A stretch of 64,000 nt of DNA from Candidatus Terraquivivens ruidianensis (GCA_023267975.1 JALNLA010000001.1:310001-374000), one strand, 5' to 3'. Positions 25,380 to 33,509 are shown, numbered from the stretch's first letter. Numbers and translations: made by a program. Notes: generated by a model from the sequence alone, not told the origin.

Positions 25380-25613
25380 GTGACACTTACGAGTATTACG
25401 AAGATTCAAAGGAAGCCCGCTTACGATAAGAGGACTGGAAAAAAGTACGAGTATCACGTGATAGCTATACCCAGAGCTATATCAGAGGACAGCCAGTATC
25501 CTTTCAGGGTCGGTGAAAAGATAAAGATCAGCATAGAGCCAAGGGATAAGAAGATTGTAATAGTCAAGCTTAAAGGATTAACTTCAAAAAAGAAAAGGGT
25601 TAGCGCTCGTTAG
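25380..25613 (+). CDS. Small AbrB-like DNA-binding domain protein
   Basis: The 77-residue basic protein starts at GTG 25380. It has a strand-rich pattern, TKIQRKP..., YEYHVIAIPRAISED, FRVGEKIKISIEPRDKKIVIVK, that resembles the swapped-hairpin AbrB/SpoVT fold, with a lysine/arginine tail (KKKRVSAR). Such archaeal proteins may act as transcription factors or chromatin proteins. The gene stands alone between two minus-strand tRNA genes and likely has a leaderless transcript. I am moderately sure of the fold and have no evidence for a target. Confidence 0.6.
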   Translation: MTLTSITKIQRKPAYDKRTGKKYEYHVIAIPRAISEDSQYPFRVGEKIKISIEPRDKKIVIVKLKGLTSKKKRVSAR

Positions 25614-25623
25614 CCAAAAGTTA

Positions 25624-25720
25624 TGGGACCGGTGGGATTCGAACCCACGACCTTTCGGTTATCAGCATCGTCGCCGTTTTTGACGGCTCGAACGCTCTAA
25701 CCATGCTGAGCTACGGTCCC
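25624..25720 (-). tRNA. tRNA-Ile (GAT) with a 22-nt intron at position 30/31
   Basis: The acceptor is GGGACCG/CGGTCCC, D arm GCTC/GAGC, T arm GTGGG-TTCGAAT-CCCAC, and loop CTGATAA gives anticodon GAT. The anticodon stem TTCGG/CCGAA exists only if 22 nt (plus 25667-25688) are removed between positions 30 and 31. The junction is a proper bulge-helix-bulge: central CGTT/GACG helix (one T-G pair), bulges CG|A and AT|G, and stem GCCGT/ACGGC. No CCA is encoded. Confidence 0.93.
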
Positions 25721-25786
25721 CCAACATTGTTCTACCCAACGGCTGATTTTTAAGTTTTCAGATAAGCACAACGACGATTTGTTTAT

Positions 25787-25865
25787 AGGTCTGAGTTTCT
25801 GAGACCTGAAGAAGAAAGCGTTAAAATAACGGCTCTTCAATAAGGTGAAGAACACAATCTGAACA
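25787..25865. other. Two hairpins between tRNA-Ile and the RAM gene
   Basis: AGGTCT (25787-25792) pairs with AGACCT (25802-25807), and CTTCA pairs with TGAAG around 25837-25853. Three CTGA motifs lie in the first hairpin but no good C box is present. It might be a small RNA or a terminator; the strand is unclear. Confidence 0.3.
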
Positions 25866-25898
25866 CTTTCAACGTAGCTAAACCATGTTTTCCATAAG

Positions 25899-25908
25899 GC
25901 TTATAAAC
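25899..25908 (+). promoter_or_regulatory. TATA box for the RAM-domain/Sua5 operon
   Basis: GCTTATAAAC is centred 27 bases before ATG 25931, so the transcript is probably leaderless. Confidence 0.5.
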
Positions 25909-25930
25909 CCTGTAAGTTGAATTTAGTTAT

Positions 25931-26170
25931 ATGCCCATAATTGCTTACGTGTTGGTGGAAACGACACCGGGAAAAGCAAAGTTTGTCGCAGAGGAGGCAT
26001 CCAAGATAGAGGGCGTTAAGACGGCACACGCGGTAATGGGGCGGTTTGATGTAATACTTCTTGTTGAGTCCGAGGATACAAAATCGTTAAGCGACCTAGT
26101 ATTGTCCAAGATACATGCAATCGACGGTGTTTTAAAGACACAGACGGCCGTAGTCGTTATGAGTAAATGA
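25931..26170 (+). CDS. Stand-alone Lrp/AsnC ligand-binding (RAM) domain protein
   Basis: At 79 residues this is only the effector-binding half of an Lrp/AsnC regulator: IIAYVLVETTPGKA, a GVKTAHAVMGRFDVILLVES pair, and KIHAIDGVLKTQTAVVVM. There is no helix-turn-helix. RAM domains bind amino acids and oligomerise; single-domain forms may tune full-length Lrp proteins or act alone. ATGA overlap with the next gene (26167-26170) shows translational coupling to Sua5. Two more such proteins occur at 41710-42323. Confidence 0.88.
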   Translation: MPIIAYVLVETTPGKAKFVAEEASKIEGVKTAHAVMGRFDVILLVESEDTKSLSDLVLSKIHAIDGVLKTQTAVVVMSK

Positions 26171-26826
26171 TTATTAAGTTAGGCGTACGATACATGCGGC
26201 TACTAAAGGTTAGCAAAGAGGCAATAAGGGTGGCTGCTCTCATGATTGAGGATGGCAACCTCGTAATCTATCCTACCGATACCGTTTATGGTCTAGGGTG
26301 CAACCCACTTGATGACGTGGCGGTTTCTAGGGTTTTCCTGTTGAAAGGACGTAAGGACGTTCCAGTCCCGATACTGGGCGACTCTATGGAGAGTCTCGAG
26401 AAGATAGCAGAGTTTGATGAAGTTGCTTACGAATTCTGCTCAGTATTTTGGCCGGGAGCGCTGTCGGTCGTCCTACCGAAGAAGTTACCGCTCGAGAAGA
26501 TAACATGCGGAGGTCCAACCGTTGCCGTTAGGATTCCGGCAAGCCAAGTAGCGATAGAGCTAGCAAGACTCTCAGGAGGTTTACTCGTTGGAACTAGCGC
26601 CAACGTCAGCGGAATGCCACCAGCTTGCGACGTCTCAGAGCTGGACAAGCGTGTAGCAGAGGGTGTCAAGATAGTACTGGACGGAGGAAGATGTGTTCAC
26701 TGCACTGCTTCAACCGTCGTGAAAATAGAGGGAAAGACTGTAAAGGTGTTGAGGGAGGGTGTCATGCCCTTAAGTACGATAAAGGATAGGGTCGCTAAGG
26801 CAAGACTTGACGTAAAACTTGAGTGA
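26167..26826 (+). CDS. tsaC: Threonylcarbamoyl-AMP synthase (Sua5/YciO/YrdC)
   Basis: A 219-residue YrdC domain with KST-like ATP site pattern VYPTDTVYGLGCNP and later ISPSANVSG-like TSANVSGMPPA, and DGG for the end of the core. It makes threonylcarbamoyl-AMP from threonine, bicarbonate and ATP for t6A37 on tRNA. The C-terminal Sua5 domain of longer archaeal forms is missing, so this is the short TsaC-like type. The first methionine is the RAM stop overlap; ATG 26194 (MRLLKVSKE) may be the better start. It converges on Cgi121, the KEOPS subunit of the same pathway. Confidence 0.9.
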   Translation: MIIKLGVRYMRLLKVSKEAIRVAALMIEDGNLVIYPTDTVYGLGCNPLDDVAVSRVFLLKGRKDVPVPILGDSMESLEKIAEFDEVAYEFCSVFWPGALSVVLPKKLPLEKITCGGPTVAVRIPASQVAIELARLSGGLLVGTSANVSGMPPACDVSELDKRVAEGVKIVLDGGRCVHCTASTVVKIEGKTVKVLREGVMPLSTIKDRVAKARLDVKLE

Positions 26827-27405
26827 TTATCTAGAAATGAGCGAGATGGCAACTTTTTCCATTAAGAAAAGTTCAAGAGCTTTGAAGCTGTTATCGGCCT
26901 GAATGGATTTTAAAGCCTGCTCGGGCACATCGTAAACCTTCGATAGTACACTAACCATGTAATCGCTCTGGTTATCAACGAACGGTATCAGTTTGCAACC
27001 TAACAGTACCTCAAGCTTTGACTTTACCGTCTCTATTTCTTCCACGCTCTTCGACACGATGCAGACGCCAACCCTATTAGCTTCATAGGATACGCCCACG
27101 AGTTCTATCGCTCTGCTTATTTGGTCCTGAGCCGATAACTTAACGAGGAATTCTACCTCAAGCCTTTTGGCGACGTTCGTTTTAGACCTCCACGCAACTA
27201 TCGCGGCAGTTGCCGCGGTGGCCACGTAAAGGGCAGATATTACCCTATCGGCGTTGAAAAACTGACAGATAGGTGACTTCAATGACCCGTAAGCCTCGTT
27301 TAATCTTCCTAGGAGTTTTTCCAAATCTTGCCTTTTCATCCTAGTTTCGTAGACTCCGACCAACAAGTCGGATGTAGCCGTGAAGTAACCCAACCTAGCC
27401 ACCAT
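26827..27405 (-). CDS. cgi121: KEOPS complex subunit Cgi121
   Basis: A 192-residue protein with the Cgi121 core: a hydrophobic DRVISALYVATAATAAI helix, then ARRL-like KRLEVEFLVKLSAQDQISRAIELVGVS, and a closing LEL-FLMEKVAISL helix. Cgi121 binds the 3' CCA end of the tRNA and brings it to the Kae1 active site for t6A formation. It starts inside the end of the MoaD-like gene (11-bp overlap) and stops exactly next to the Sua5 stop on the opposite strand, so two t6A pathway genes meet tail to tail. Confidence 0.82.
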   Translation of the reverse strand: MVARLGYFTATSDLLVGVYETRMKRQDLEKLLGRLNEAYGSLKSPICQFFNADRVISALYVATAATAAIVAWRSKTNVAKRLEVEFLVKLSAQDQISRAIELVGVSYEANRVGVCIVSKSVEEIETVKSKLEVLLGCKLIPFVDNQSDYMVSVLSKVYDVPEQALKSIQADNSFKALELFLMEKVAISLISR

Positions 27406-27670
27406 GTATTATAGGTATTGCTGTTAGCGTGTCCTCGTCTGATACCAAAGTCTCCATGCCCTTCTTGAGCGAGCGGACCTCCGAGCCGTTAAGGAGTAGG
27501 AGGAAGCCCGGCTTAAGCTTTCCGTCGTTTAAAAGAATGTCCCTTAAGTTCTCGGGAAGCATTCTGAGCACTTCGACGACCGTTGCTTGCCCTTCTATCT
27601 TAATCTCGATTACTCCTCCATCCACAACGGACCTCAGATGCCCTATCAGCTCTACTTTCATTATGACCAC
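27395..27670 (-). CDS. MoaD/ThiS-family ubiquitin-like protein
   Basis: A 91-residue beta-grasp protein ending in the free HGG needed for C-terminal adenylation. VELIGHLR, VVEVLRMLPENL, and EDTLTAIPIIHGG show the fold. Such proteins carry sulfur for molybdopterin, thiamin or tRNA thiolation, and in archaea may also be attached to other proteins (SAMP-like). Overlap with cgi121 implies one transcript and suggests a link with tRNA modification. No E1 gene is near. Confidence 0.85.
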   Translation of the reverse strand: MVIMKVELIGHLRSVVDGGVIEIKIEGQATVVEVLRMLPENLRDILLNDGKLKPGFLLLLNGSEVRSLKKGMETLVSDEDTLTAIPIIHGG

Positions 27671-27689
27671 GCTGCTGTAGAAGTTGAGG

Positions 27690-27752
27690 CTTCAGTAAGG
27701 TGTATGCTCTTCATAGAGCTCATGCTCTCGGTGCAGGTCAGCCTCATCACAC
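27690..27752 (-). ncRNA. Probable C/D box small RNA
   Basis: On the minus strand: C box GTGATGA (27750-27744), a 12-nt guide, D' CCGA (27731-27728), 13 nt, C' ATGAAGA (27714-27708), another 12-nt guide, and D box CTGA (27695-27692). The 59-nt length and equal 12-nt guides match archaeal C/D sRNAs for 2'-O-methylation. Target cores would read TAAGGTGTATGC (D) and TGCAGGTCAGCC (D'). The terminal stem is weak and D' is CCGA rather than CTGA. Confidence 0.6.
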
Positions 27753-27772
27753 AATAGAGAGGCATGATGGTT

Positions 27773-28033
27773 TTATTTTGGTTTTTCGGCTGTGGCGTCA
27801 GCCTGAGCTGCAGCGCTTTCTACCTTCAGTTCTGCCTCTTTCTTCGCCTGCAACTTAGTCAAGGTTGTAAGATATCCTGCAACACGATTCGCTAACTTCT
27901 TAGAAATTCCACTTACGAACACTTCCCACACGAGCTGTTTGTTCTTTTCAAAATCTTCGCTTACCCTCTCTCGGTAAAGCTCCAAAACCTCTTTGGCGAG
28001 CCTCTTGACCTTCCTAGTCCTTACCTTGCCCAT
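27773..28033 (-). CDS. rps17e: 30S ribosomal protein S17e
   Basis: The core MGKVRTRKVKRLAKEVLELY and DFEKNKQLVWEV, then SKKLANRVAGYLTTL, is the S17e pattern. I start at ATG 28033 (MGKVRT) rather than the upstream 28048 because family members begin at that methionine. The tail is an alanine/glutamate-rich stretch of about 20 residues (AAQADATAEKPK). It lies downstream of sdhB on the same strand, with the probable C/D sRNA 20 bp past its stop. Confidence 0.93.
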   Translation of the reverse strand: MGKVRTRKVKRLAKEVLELYRERVSEDFEKNKQLVWEVFVSGISKKLANRVAGYLTTLTKLQAKKEAELKVESAAAQADATAEKPK

Positions 28034-28078
28034 CTTGGACAACCTCAAACATGGCTGACTAAAAAATATAACGGAAGT

Positions 28079-28894
28079 TTACTGCCAGCCCTTTGGAAGC
28101 TCGAGCTTGCCTTTTATGTGCCCCATAGGTATTAAATCCACCTTCTTTGAGCTGGAAGTCCCTAGGACCGCCTTCTTAACCAACATCCTCCTGAGAAGCT
28201 GTATTGCCTTAGCGGGGTCAACACCTTTGGGGCACACGGCGCTGCAGGAGGCCGCGAAGTGACATCTCCAGCAACCATGCTCAGAGTCTATGACCTCGAG
28301 CCTTTGCTCTAAGCCGAGGTCCCTGGGGTCAGAGATGAATCTATATGCCCTATTCAGAACCATGGGCCCGAGATAAAGCGGGTCTGTTGCGGAAACTGGA
28401 CAGGCGGAGCTACACATTCCGCACTCTATACAATCAGCAAACTGAATGTATCCTAAAAGCTCGTCCTCTGTCTGCTTGTACGTACCGGTTGGGTTCAAAA
28501 GCTCCTCGACCTCGTGCCTGATTACGTAGGGCTTTACCTGTCTTTCCTTCTGGAAAAGTTCTTCGAAGTCCGTCACGAGGTCTTTAATGATGCGGTAGTT
28601 CTTGAGCGGTGCGACCTTTACGACGCTGCTGCCGAGCTCGAGTACCCTCGTGAAGCAAGCCAGCATTTGCTTATCGTTAATCATCATACCACATGAACCG
28701 CAGACTGCCTGTCTGCAGGAGTACCTGATTGTCAGCGTCGGGTCCTGTTCTTCCTTTATCTTAAGGAGAGCGTCAAGGATTGTTGTGCTTTTATCCACCC
28801 TCACATTGTACTCTTGCCATCTTGGTACGAAGTCAATCTTGGGATTAAACCTAAAAACCTTGAACTTTACCTCAACTTCCTTATCGACCGACAT
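28079..28894 (-). CDS. sdhB: Succinate dehydrogenase iron-sulfur subunit SdhB
   Basis: The 271-residue subunit has three cluster motifs: [2Fe-2S] SCRQAVCGSCGM with a later C, [4Fe-4S] CIECGMCSSACP, and [3Fe-4S]-type CWRCHFAASCSAVCP followed by KGVDP. The C-terminal 35 residues after the last cluster are an extension (LVKKAVLGTSSSKKVD). It passes electrons from SdhA to quinone at the membrane. It is the last gene of sdhA-C-D-B. Confidence 0.96.
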   Translation of the reverse strand: MSVDKEVEVKFKVFRFNPKIDFVPRWQEYNVRVDKSTTILDALLKIKEEQDPTLTIRYSCRQAVCGSCGMMINDKQMLACFTRVLELGSSVVKVAPLKNYRIIKDLVTDFEELFQKERQVKPYVIRHEVEELLNPTGTYKQTEDELLGYIQFADCIECGMCSSACPVSATDPLYLGPMVLNRAYRFISDPRDLGLEQRLEVIDSEHGCWRCHFAASCSAVCPKGVDPAKAIQLLRRMLVKKAVLGTSSSKKVDLIPMGHIKGKLELPKGWQ

Positions 28895-28900
28895 GTACCA

Positions 28901-29224
28901 TCACTCCACCGGCCAGAATAGGTTCAGGAAAACTTGGAGGCCGTAAATGTATAGGGCGATGCCCACCAAGAAAACTATCCACGTTATGGCCTTCGCGGCA
29001 CATCTGCCAGGTATCAGCTCCATGAGTATGACTCTGGCGCCGTTTAGCATGTGGTACATGAGCGCCGATAATAGCACGATAAGGTTTACAGGATATATGG
29101 CGCTTTCGTGGATAGCCGTGCCGATACCCGGAAGGTTGTTCGATATCAGATGAATGAAGCCCGTTACTAATATGATTAGGCCAGAGACATAATGCAGGAA
29201 CATTCTTTTAGATTCTTTCAACAA
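28901..29224 (-). CDS. sdhD: Succinate dehydrogenase membrane anchor SdhD
   Basis: A 107-residue, three-segment membrane protein. FLHYVSGLIILVTGFIHL and MYHMLNGARVILMEL hold the histidines expected to bind heme b between SdhC and SdhD. The pattern mirrors the related SdhC gene product and its place between sdhC and sdhB supports the name; sequence alone would not. Confidence 0.85.
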   Translation of the reverse strand: MLKESKRMFLHYVSGLIILVTGFIHLISNNLPGIGTAIHESAIYPVNLIVLLSALMYHMLNGARVILMELIPGRCAAKAITWIVFLVGIALYIYGLQVFLNLFWPVE

Positions 29225-29225
29225 A

Positions 29226-29618
29226 TCACCCTCCTGATATCACCAGAGCCACGTAAGACCATATTAAAAGGAATATTACGAACAGGGCAAGGATCACCAT
29301 CGTAAGATATCTTTGTGAGCCGTAGAGTGTGCCTTTCCGGTATGGATATATGGCCCTGATTGGTTTTCCTATCAAGAAGCCGTGCTCCGTCAGCACAAGC
29401 CTAAGCCCGTTCATCGTGTGATATACCACGAGGACTCCTAAGATGACATCTCCCCATCCACCAGGATGCCAGCTCGTATACAATAAGTGGGTGAACGCAA
29501 ACACCACGATACCTATTCCGGTCAACCTCTGCAGGAGGTAGAGCGTCCTCTCAACGGAGTAGCGCCTTAGCCTGAACCATCCGCTCACACCCTCTCTATT
29601 CTCTTCATAAATTGCCAC
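29226..29618 (-). CDS. sdhC: Succinate dehydrogenase cytochrome b subunit SdhC
   Basis: Three membrane segments follow a short cytosolic N terminus. YLLQRLTGIGIVVFAFTHLLY and VVYHTMNGLRLVLTEHGF carry the likely heme ligands and the family's RLTG pattern. I choose GTG 29618: GGGGTGA lies 5 bases upstream, whereas the longer frame from 29744 runs far into sdhA and adds an arginine-rich, unlikely sequence. The product is about 130 residues. Confidence 0.88.
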   Translation of the reverse strand: MAIYEENREGVSGWFRLRRYSVERTLYLLQRLTGIGIVVFAFTHLLYTSWHPGGWGDVILGVLVVYHTMNGLRLVLTEHGFLIGKPIRAIYPYRKGTLYGSQRYLTMVILALFVIFLLIWSYVALVISGG

Positions 29619-29631
29619 ATGCTTCACCCCC

Positions 29632-31344
29632 TTAATACTTCCTTTCTGCCGGAGGCCACTTCGTAATCCTAACCGGTATGTAGTCAAGCCTAGGTCCCTC
29701 CGTAGTCCTGTAGGCCAACGTGTGCTTAAGCCAGTTCGCATCATCCCTTTTCGGGTAGTCGAGCCTGTAATGCGCTCCCCTGCTTTCGGTTCTTGCTATG
29801 GCTGACACGAGCACAACCTCCGCAACCTCGAGCATCATATCGACTTCGAGGACGTTTATCAGGTTCTGGTTAAACTCGCGGCTCTTATCCGCCACACGTC
29901 CTGTGCCGAACCTCTGCCTGAGCTCCCTGAATTTCTTCAACGCTTTGTTTAATCCTTCACTATCCCTGAAGACGTAGGCATAGTTCGACATAGTTTGCTG
30001 CAGTTCTCTCTTAATCGTGTACGGGTCTTCACCGCTGCCACCTTTCAGTATGCCGTCGAATATTCTCTTCTCCTCTGCCAATACGAGTTCCGGTGATGGA
30101 TCGCTTCTGCTTTTCTCCTTCGTATACTCAGCCGCTTGTTTCCCAGTCAGGTATCCGTATACGAGACATTCCATCGTAGAGTTGCATCCGAGCCTATTCG
30201 CGCCATGCACGCTGACACATGCAGCCTCACCGGCCGCAAACAATCCTCGAACCTGCGTTCTACCGTATGTGTCCGTGTGAATACCACCCATAGTGTAGTG
30301 GGCCACTGGTCTGACGGGTATCGGCTCTTTGGCCGGGTCTATACCACCAAACCTGATAGCTATCATCTTTATCTCGGTAAGTTTCTCGTCTATTACTTCT
30401 TCGCCAAGGTGCGTGAGGTCAAGGTGGACGTAGTCAAGACCGTTCGGACCTAGAAAACCCTTACCATCCAATATCTCCCTCATCATGGCCCTAGATACTA
30501 TGTCCCTCGGTGCGAGCTCCATCTTCTGCGGCGCGTAATCTTTCATGAATCTCTCGCCCTTGTTGTTCCTAAGATATCCCCCCTCTCCCCTCGCCGCCTC
30601 AGATATGAGTATGCCCTGCGGAACGAGGCCCGTTGGGTGAAACTGGATGAACTCCATGTCCTTCAGAGGAATCCCGGCCCTATATGCCATAGCCAGGCCG
30701 TCGGCAGTCGCCGAGTGTCCGTACGTCGTGAACGAGTAAAGTCTACCAGCGCCGCCGGTTGCGATTATTCCTGCCTTAGCCTCGAAGGCATGCAACTCGC
30801 CGTTTTTCATGTCTATGGCCGTAACCCCTTTGAACTCACCATCTTCTACCAGCAAGGATGTGACGTACCATTCGTGGAATACCTCGATATTGTCGTACTT
30901 ATGCGTCGTGTTGTACAACGTTTGCATGGCATAAAGACCTGTCTTGTCAGCAGCGAAGCACGCCCTATCGAAGCTATGTCCTCCGAAGGGCCTCTGGGCA
31001 ATTCTTCCGTCAGGCCTCCTGCTCCACGGCATTCCCCAGTGCTCAAGCCTGAGTATCTCCTGCGGTGCGACCTCTACCATTAACTCGATAGCATCTTGGT
31101 CTCCGAGATAGTCAGAGCCCTTTACCGTGTCAAACGCATGTAGCTCGAAGCTGTCCCCTTCCTCGGGATATAGGACCGCGGCCGTGCCACCGGCATATGC
31201 TACGGAGTGCGAGCGCATGGCGTGGACCTTTGTCAACACGGCCACTTGGATGCTGTTATCGTTACTCGCCGCCTCTATGGCAGCCCTAAGGCCGGCGAGA
31301 CCAGAGCCGACGATCAGGACGTCAGCCTCCAGCTTATCGGGCAT
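29632..31344 (-). CDS. sdhA: Succinate dehydrogenase/fumarate reductase flavoprotein SdhA
   Basis: The 570-residue flavoprotein has the FAD motif VLIVGSGLAGLRAA, the SHSVAYAGG stretch with the histidine that usually holds FAD covalently, HPTGL and the SEAARGEGGYL region near the active site, and SVHGANRLGCNS at the end of the capping domain. It ends in RITKWPPAERKY. It oxidises succinate to fumarate for quinone reduction, or the reverse. It is the first gene of the operon and diverges from the Rieske gene with 104 bp between. Confidence 0.97.
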   Translation of the reverse strand: MPDKLEADVLIVGSGLAGLRAAIEAASNDNSIQVAVLTKVHAMRSHSVAYAGGTAAVLYPEEGDSFELHAFDTVKGSDYLGDQDAIELMVEVAPQEILRLEHWGMPWSRRPDGRIAQRPFGGHSFDRACFAADKTGLYAMQTLYNTTHKYDNIEVFHEWYVTSLLVEDGEFKGVTAIDMKNGELHAFEAKAGIIATGGAGRLYSFTTYGHSATADGLAMAYRAGIPLKDMEFIQFHPTGLVPQGILISEAARGEGGYLRNNKGERFMKDYAPQKMELAPRDIVSRAMMREILDGKGFLGPNGLDYVHLDLTHLGEEVIDEKLTEIKMIAIRFGGIDPAKEPIPVRPVAHYTMGGIHTDTYGRTQVRGLFAAGEAACVSVHGANRLGCNSTMECLVYGYLTGKQAAEYTKEKSRSDPSPELVLAEEKRIFDGILKGGSGEDPYTIKRELQQTMSNYAYVFRDSEGLNKALKKFRELRQRFGTGRVADKSREFNQNLINVLEVDMMLEVAEVVLVSAIARTESRGAHYRLDYPKRDDANWLKHTLAYRTTEGPRLDYIPVRITKWPPAERKY

Positions 31345-31448
31345 AACAACCGCCCTATCCCTTAGCAGGCATGACCCTGATTTAACTATTTTTAAGATAG
31401 TTTTTAAGAAATAAATGTTTATGTTTTACTTGATGAGGAAGTAGGTGT

Positions 31449-32120
31449 GTGAGCACTGTAGAGCATTTTTTCGCAAATTTACTCGCTGCCACCTCTTTAA
31501 CAAATTTAAAAAATTTAGGTATAGCTCTATTCTTGGCACTTGTTGTGGGCGTCGGTGCAATAATATACTACTTTTACACTAAGTCCTTAAGACCGAAGCA
31601 CAACAATCCTGGAAGTAATGAACGCACGAGCAGTAGGAGGAGTTTTTTAGCTGGAGTTTTTGTGCTAGCCTTGGCCGGCGTTGTAGCTCAGTTTCTACTA
31701 CCGCTACTTGAGCTACTCAGGAAGGGCACGGTAGTTACTGGCGAGATATCTTCGGGCCAGGAGATTCCACCCAAGATTGCGAACGTTGCAGAGATGCCTC
31801 CAGACTCCCAGGTTTCCTTTGTGATGCGGCGAAACCCGGACGGCTCACCCGGCCAGCATCCGGCAATTCTAATACACCTTCCCGAGGATAAGGTTGCGTT
31901 AGCGGGCAAGGAGTTCGTGGCATACAGTGCCGTGTGCACACACCTCGGCTGCATAGTCGGTTATAGAAGTGAAGAAGATGTGTTGTTCTGTCCGTGCCAT
32001 GCAGGATACTTTGACCCTACGAATGGAAAAGTCATAAGCGGACCTCCGAAAAAGCCTCTACGTGAGATAAAATTACGCATCGAGGAGAACGGTGATATAT
32101 ATGCGGAGGGCTGGGCCTGA
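31449..32120 (+). CDS. Rieske iron-sulfur protein
   Basis: A 223-residue protein with two motifs for the [2Fe-2S] cluster: C163THLGC168 and C181PCH184, so the ligands are C163, H165, C181 and H184 and a disulfide C168-C183 is likely. There are two membrane segments, about residues 23-43 and 65-90. SSRRSFLAG (61-69) before the second is a twin-arginine-like signal, so the cluster domain probably crosses folded by Tat. The extra first segment is unusual for Rieske proteins. It overlaps the cytochrome b gene by 29 bp. Confidence 0.93.
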   Translation: MSTVEHFFANLLAATSLTNLKNLGIALFLALVVGVGAIIYYFYTKSLRPKHNNPGSNERTSSRRSFLAGVFVLALAGVVAQFLLPLLELLRKGTVVTGEISSGQEIPPKIANVAEMPPDSQVSFVMRRNPDGSPGQHPAILIHLPEDKVALAGKEFVAYSAVCTHLGCIVGYRSEEDVLFCPCHAGYFDPTNGKVISGPPKKPLREIKLRIEENGDIYAEGWA

Positions 32121-33507
32121 GGAAAGCTGTATCAAGAAGTTCGTCAGGTGGCTGATAGAGAGGACCGGTGCCAGTGACTTCACGAAAACCATCATACCAA
32201 GGCATGCACTCCATCCGATGTACAGCCTCGGCGGTCTCGCCTCGCTCATGTTCTTCCTGCTAGCTTTCACGGGAATAATCCAATTGATGTTTTACACTCC
32301 AGCCTTCGGTGAGGAGAACATCGCGTACGAGAGCGTGAGACACTTCACAGAGTCTGTTCCTTACGGCTTTGTAGTGAGGGGGATTCACAGCTACGCTGCG
32401 ACGCTTCTGGTACTGTTATCCATGCTACACTTTCTCAGGGTTTACTTTACCGGCGCTTATGCGAAGCCGAGGGAGCTTACGTATGTCGTAGGGATAGCAG
32501 CTGGGCTGTTCTCGATAGCCTCAGCATTTCTCGGCTACTCGCTCCGCATGGATCACATATCCGTGGAGGCTATGAGGATAGGCCAGTTCCTCGTACTCCA
32601 ACTACCTGGCGGCAACTGGCTATACTCTCTCATATTCGGCTCAGGCTCGTTCGACGAGATAATTCCCAGGTTCCTCGCACTGCACATCGGAGTAGCAGGC
32701 CTTATCGGTGTAGTCCTTTTGCTCCACTTCTACATGATACATGCCCATCACATATCGCCACCGTACGACGACAACGACCCAGAGCCTGCGATACCTTTCT
32801 ATCCCAACTTCCTGCTCACAGAACTAGCGGCTGCCGTGGTCGTCATAGGTGCTTTGGTGATGTTCTCAGCGGCGTTTCCACCCGAGCTCGGCTTTAAGTT
32901 CGTCTTCGGAGAGGAGCTTCCGGTCGGACAGCCCGAATGGTACCTGATGGCCCTGTATGCCTTGATAAAGACGGGAATAGACCCCGTGCTGGCGGGCTTT
33001 GTTATACCTAGCATAGGGTTGTTGATATTCGTCATCATGCCGTGGGTTGACCCGCTCTACTCTAGGCATCCGATGAACAGGAGAATAGCGACGACATACG
33101 GCCTGATATTCGTGGGCGAGTATGTCATGCTCTTCATGTACGGCCAGCTGACGCCGGGCGAGCAGATTCCTTTAATCAACGCTTTGCTCTTATCCATCGC
33201 AGTCGCGACCGTCATGGGTTACGTTGGTATTAGGCTTACCTCAAGACCAGTTCCACCGAAGAGGACACCAAAACAATCGTCGAATGGTAACCCCTCATAC
33301 GCTGTAAGGGTTTTGTTAAAAAACGTTTGGTGGATAGCGGGTCTTCTGTTGGCCCTCGCCTTAGTGCTGGGCGGGCTTGGTATGATGAGCCATCTATCGG
33401 AGAGCTACTACGACGCTGCTATGCTATTCGGCGGCTCCATAATCTTACTGGGATGGGCCTTCTTCGTGGCTAAGGTAGGTCTTGTAGACGCCAAGTATCT
33501 GACTTAA
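32092..33507 (+). CDS. Cytochrome b of a bc1/b6f-type complex
   Basis: The 471-residue product has about ten or eleven membrane segments. IHSYAATLLVLLSMLHFLRVYF and LALHIGVAGLIGVVLLLHFYMIHAHH hold two pairs of heme-ligand histidines. FGEELPVGQPEWYLMALYALIK replaces the PEWY quinol site and keeps PEWY. The C-terminal part contains a full set of additional segments. GAGGAG at 32082 fits GTG 32092 as start. With the Rieske protein it would move electrons from quinol to a carrier and pump protons; no cytochrome c1 gene is here. Confidence 0.94.
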   Translation: MIYMRRAGPEESCIKKFVRWLIERTGASDFTKTIIPRHALHPMYSLGGLASLMFFLLAFTGIIQLMFYTPAFGEENIAYESVRHFTESVPYGFVVRGIHSYAATLLVLLSMLHFLRVYFTGAYAKPRELTYVVGIAAGLFSIASAFLGYSLRMDHISVEAMRIGQFLVLQLPGGNWLYSLIFGSGSFDEIIPRFLALHIGVAGLIGVVLLLHFYMIHAHHISPPYDDNDPEPAIPFYPNFLLTELAAAVVVIGALVMFSAAFPPELGFKFVFGEELPVGQPEWYLMALYALIKTGIDPVLAGFVIPSIGLLIFVIMPWVDPLYSRHPMNRRIATTYGLIFVGEYVMLFMYGQLTPGEQIPLINALLLSIAVATVMGYVGIRLTSRPVPPKRTPKQSSNGNPSYAVRVLLKNVWWIAGLLLALALVLGGLGMMSHLSESYYDAAMLFGGSIILLGWAFFVAKVGLVDAKYLT

Positions 33508-33509
33508 GC

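Noticed and set aside
25787-25865. C/D box sRNA at the hairpins after tRNA-Ile
   Set aside because: Three CTGA boxes are present but no RTGATGA box at a fitting distance.
29619-29744. Longer N terminus of SdhC
   Set aside because: It would lie inside sdhA and adds an unlikely arginine-rich stretch; a ribosome site supports GTG 29618.
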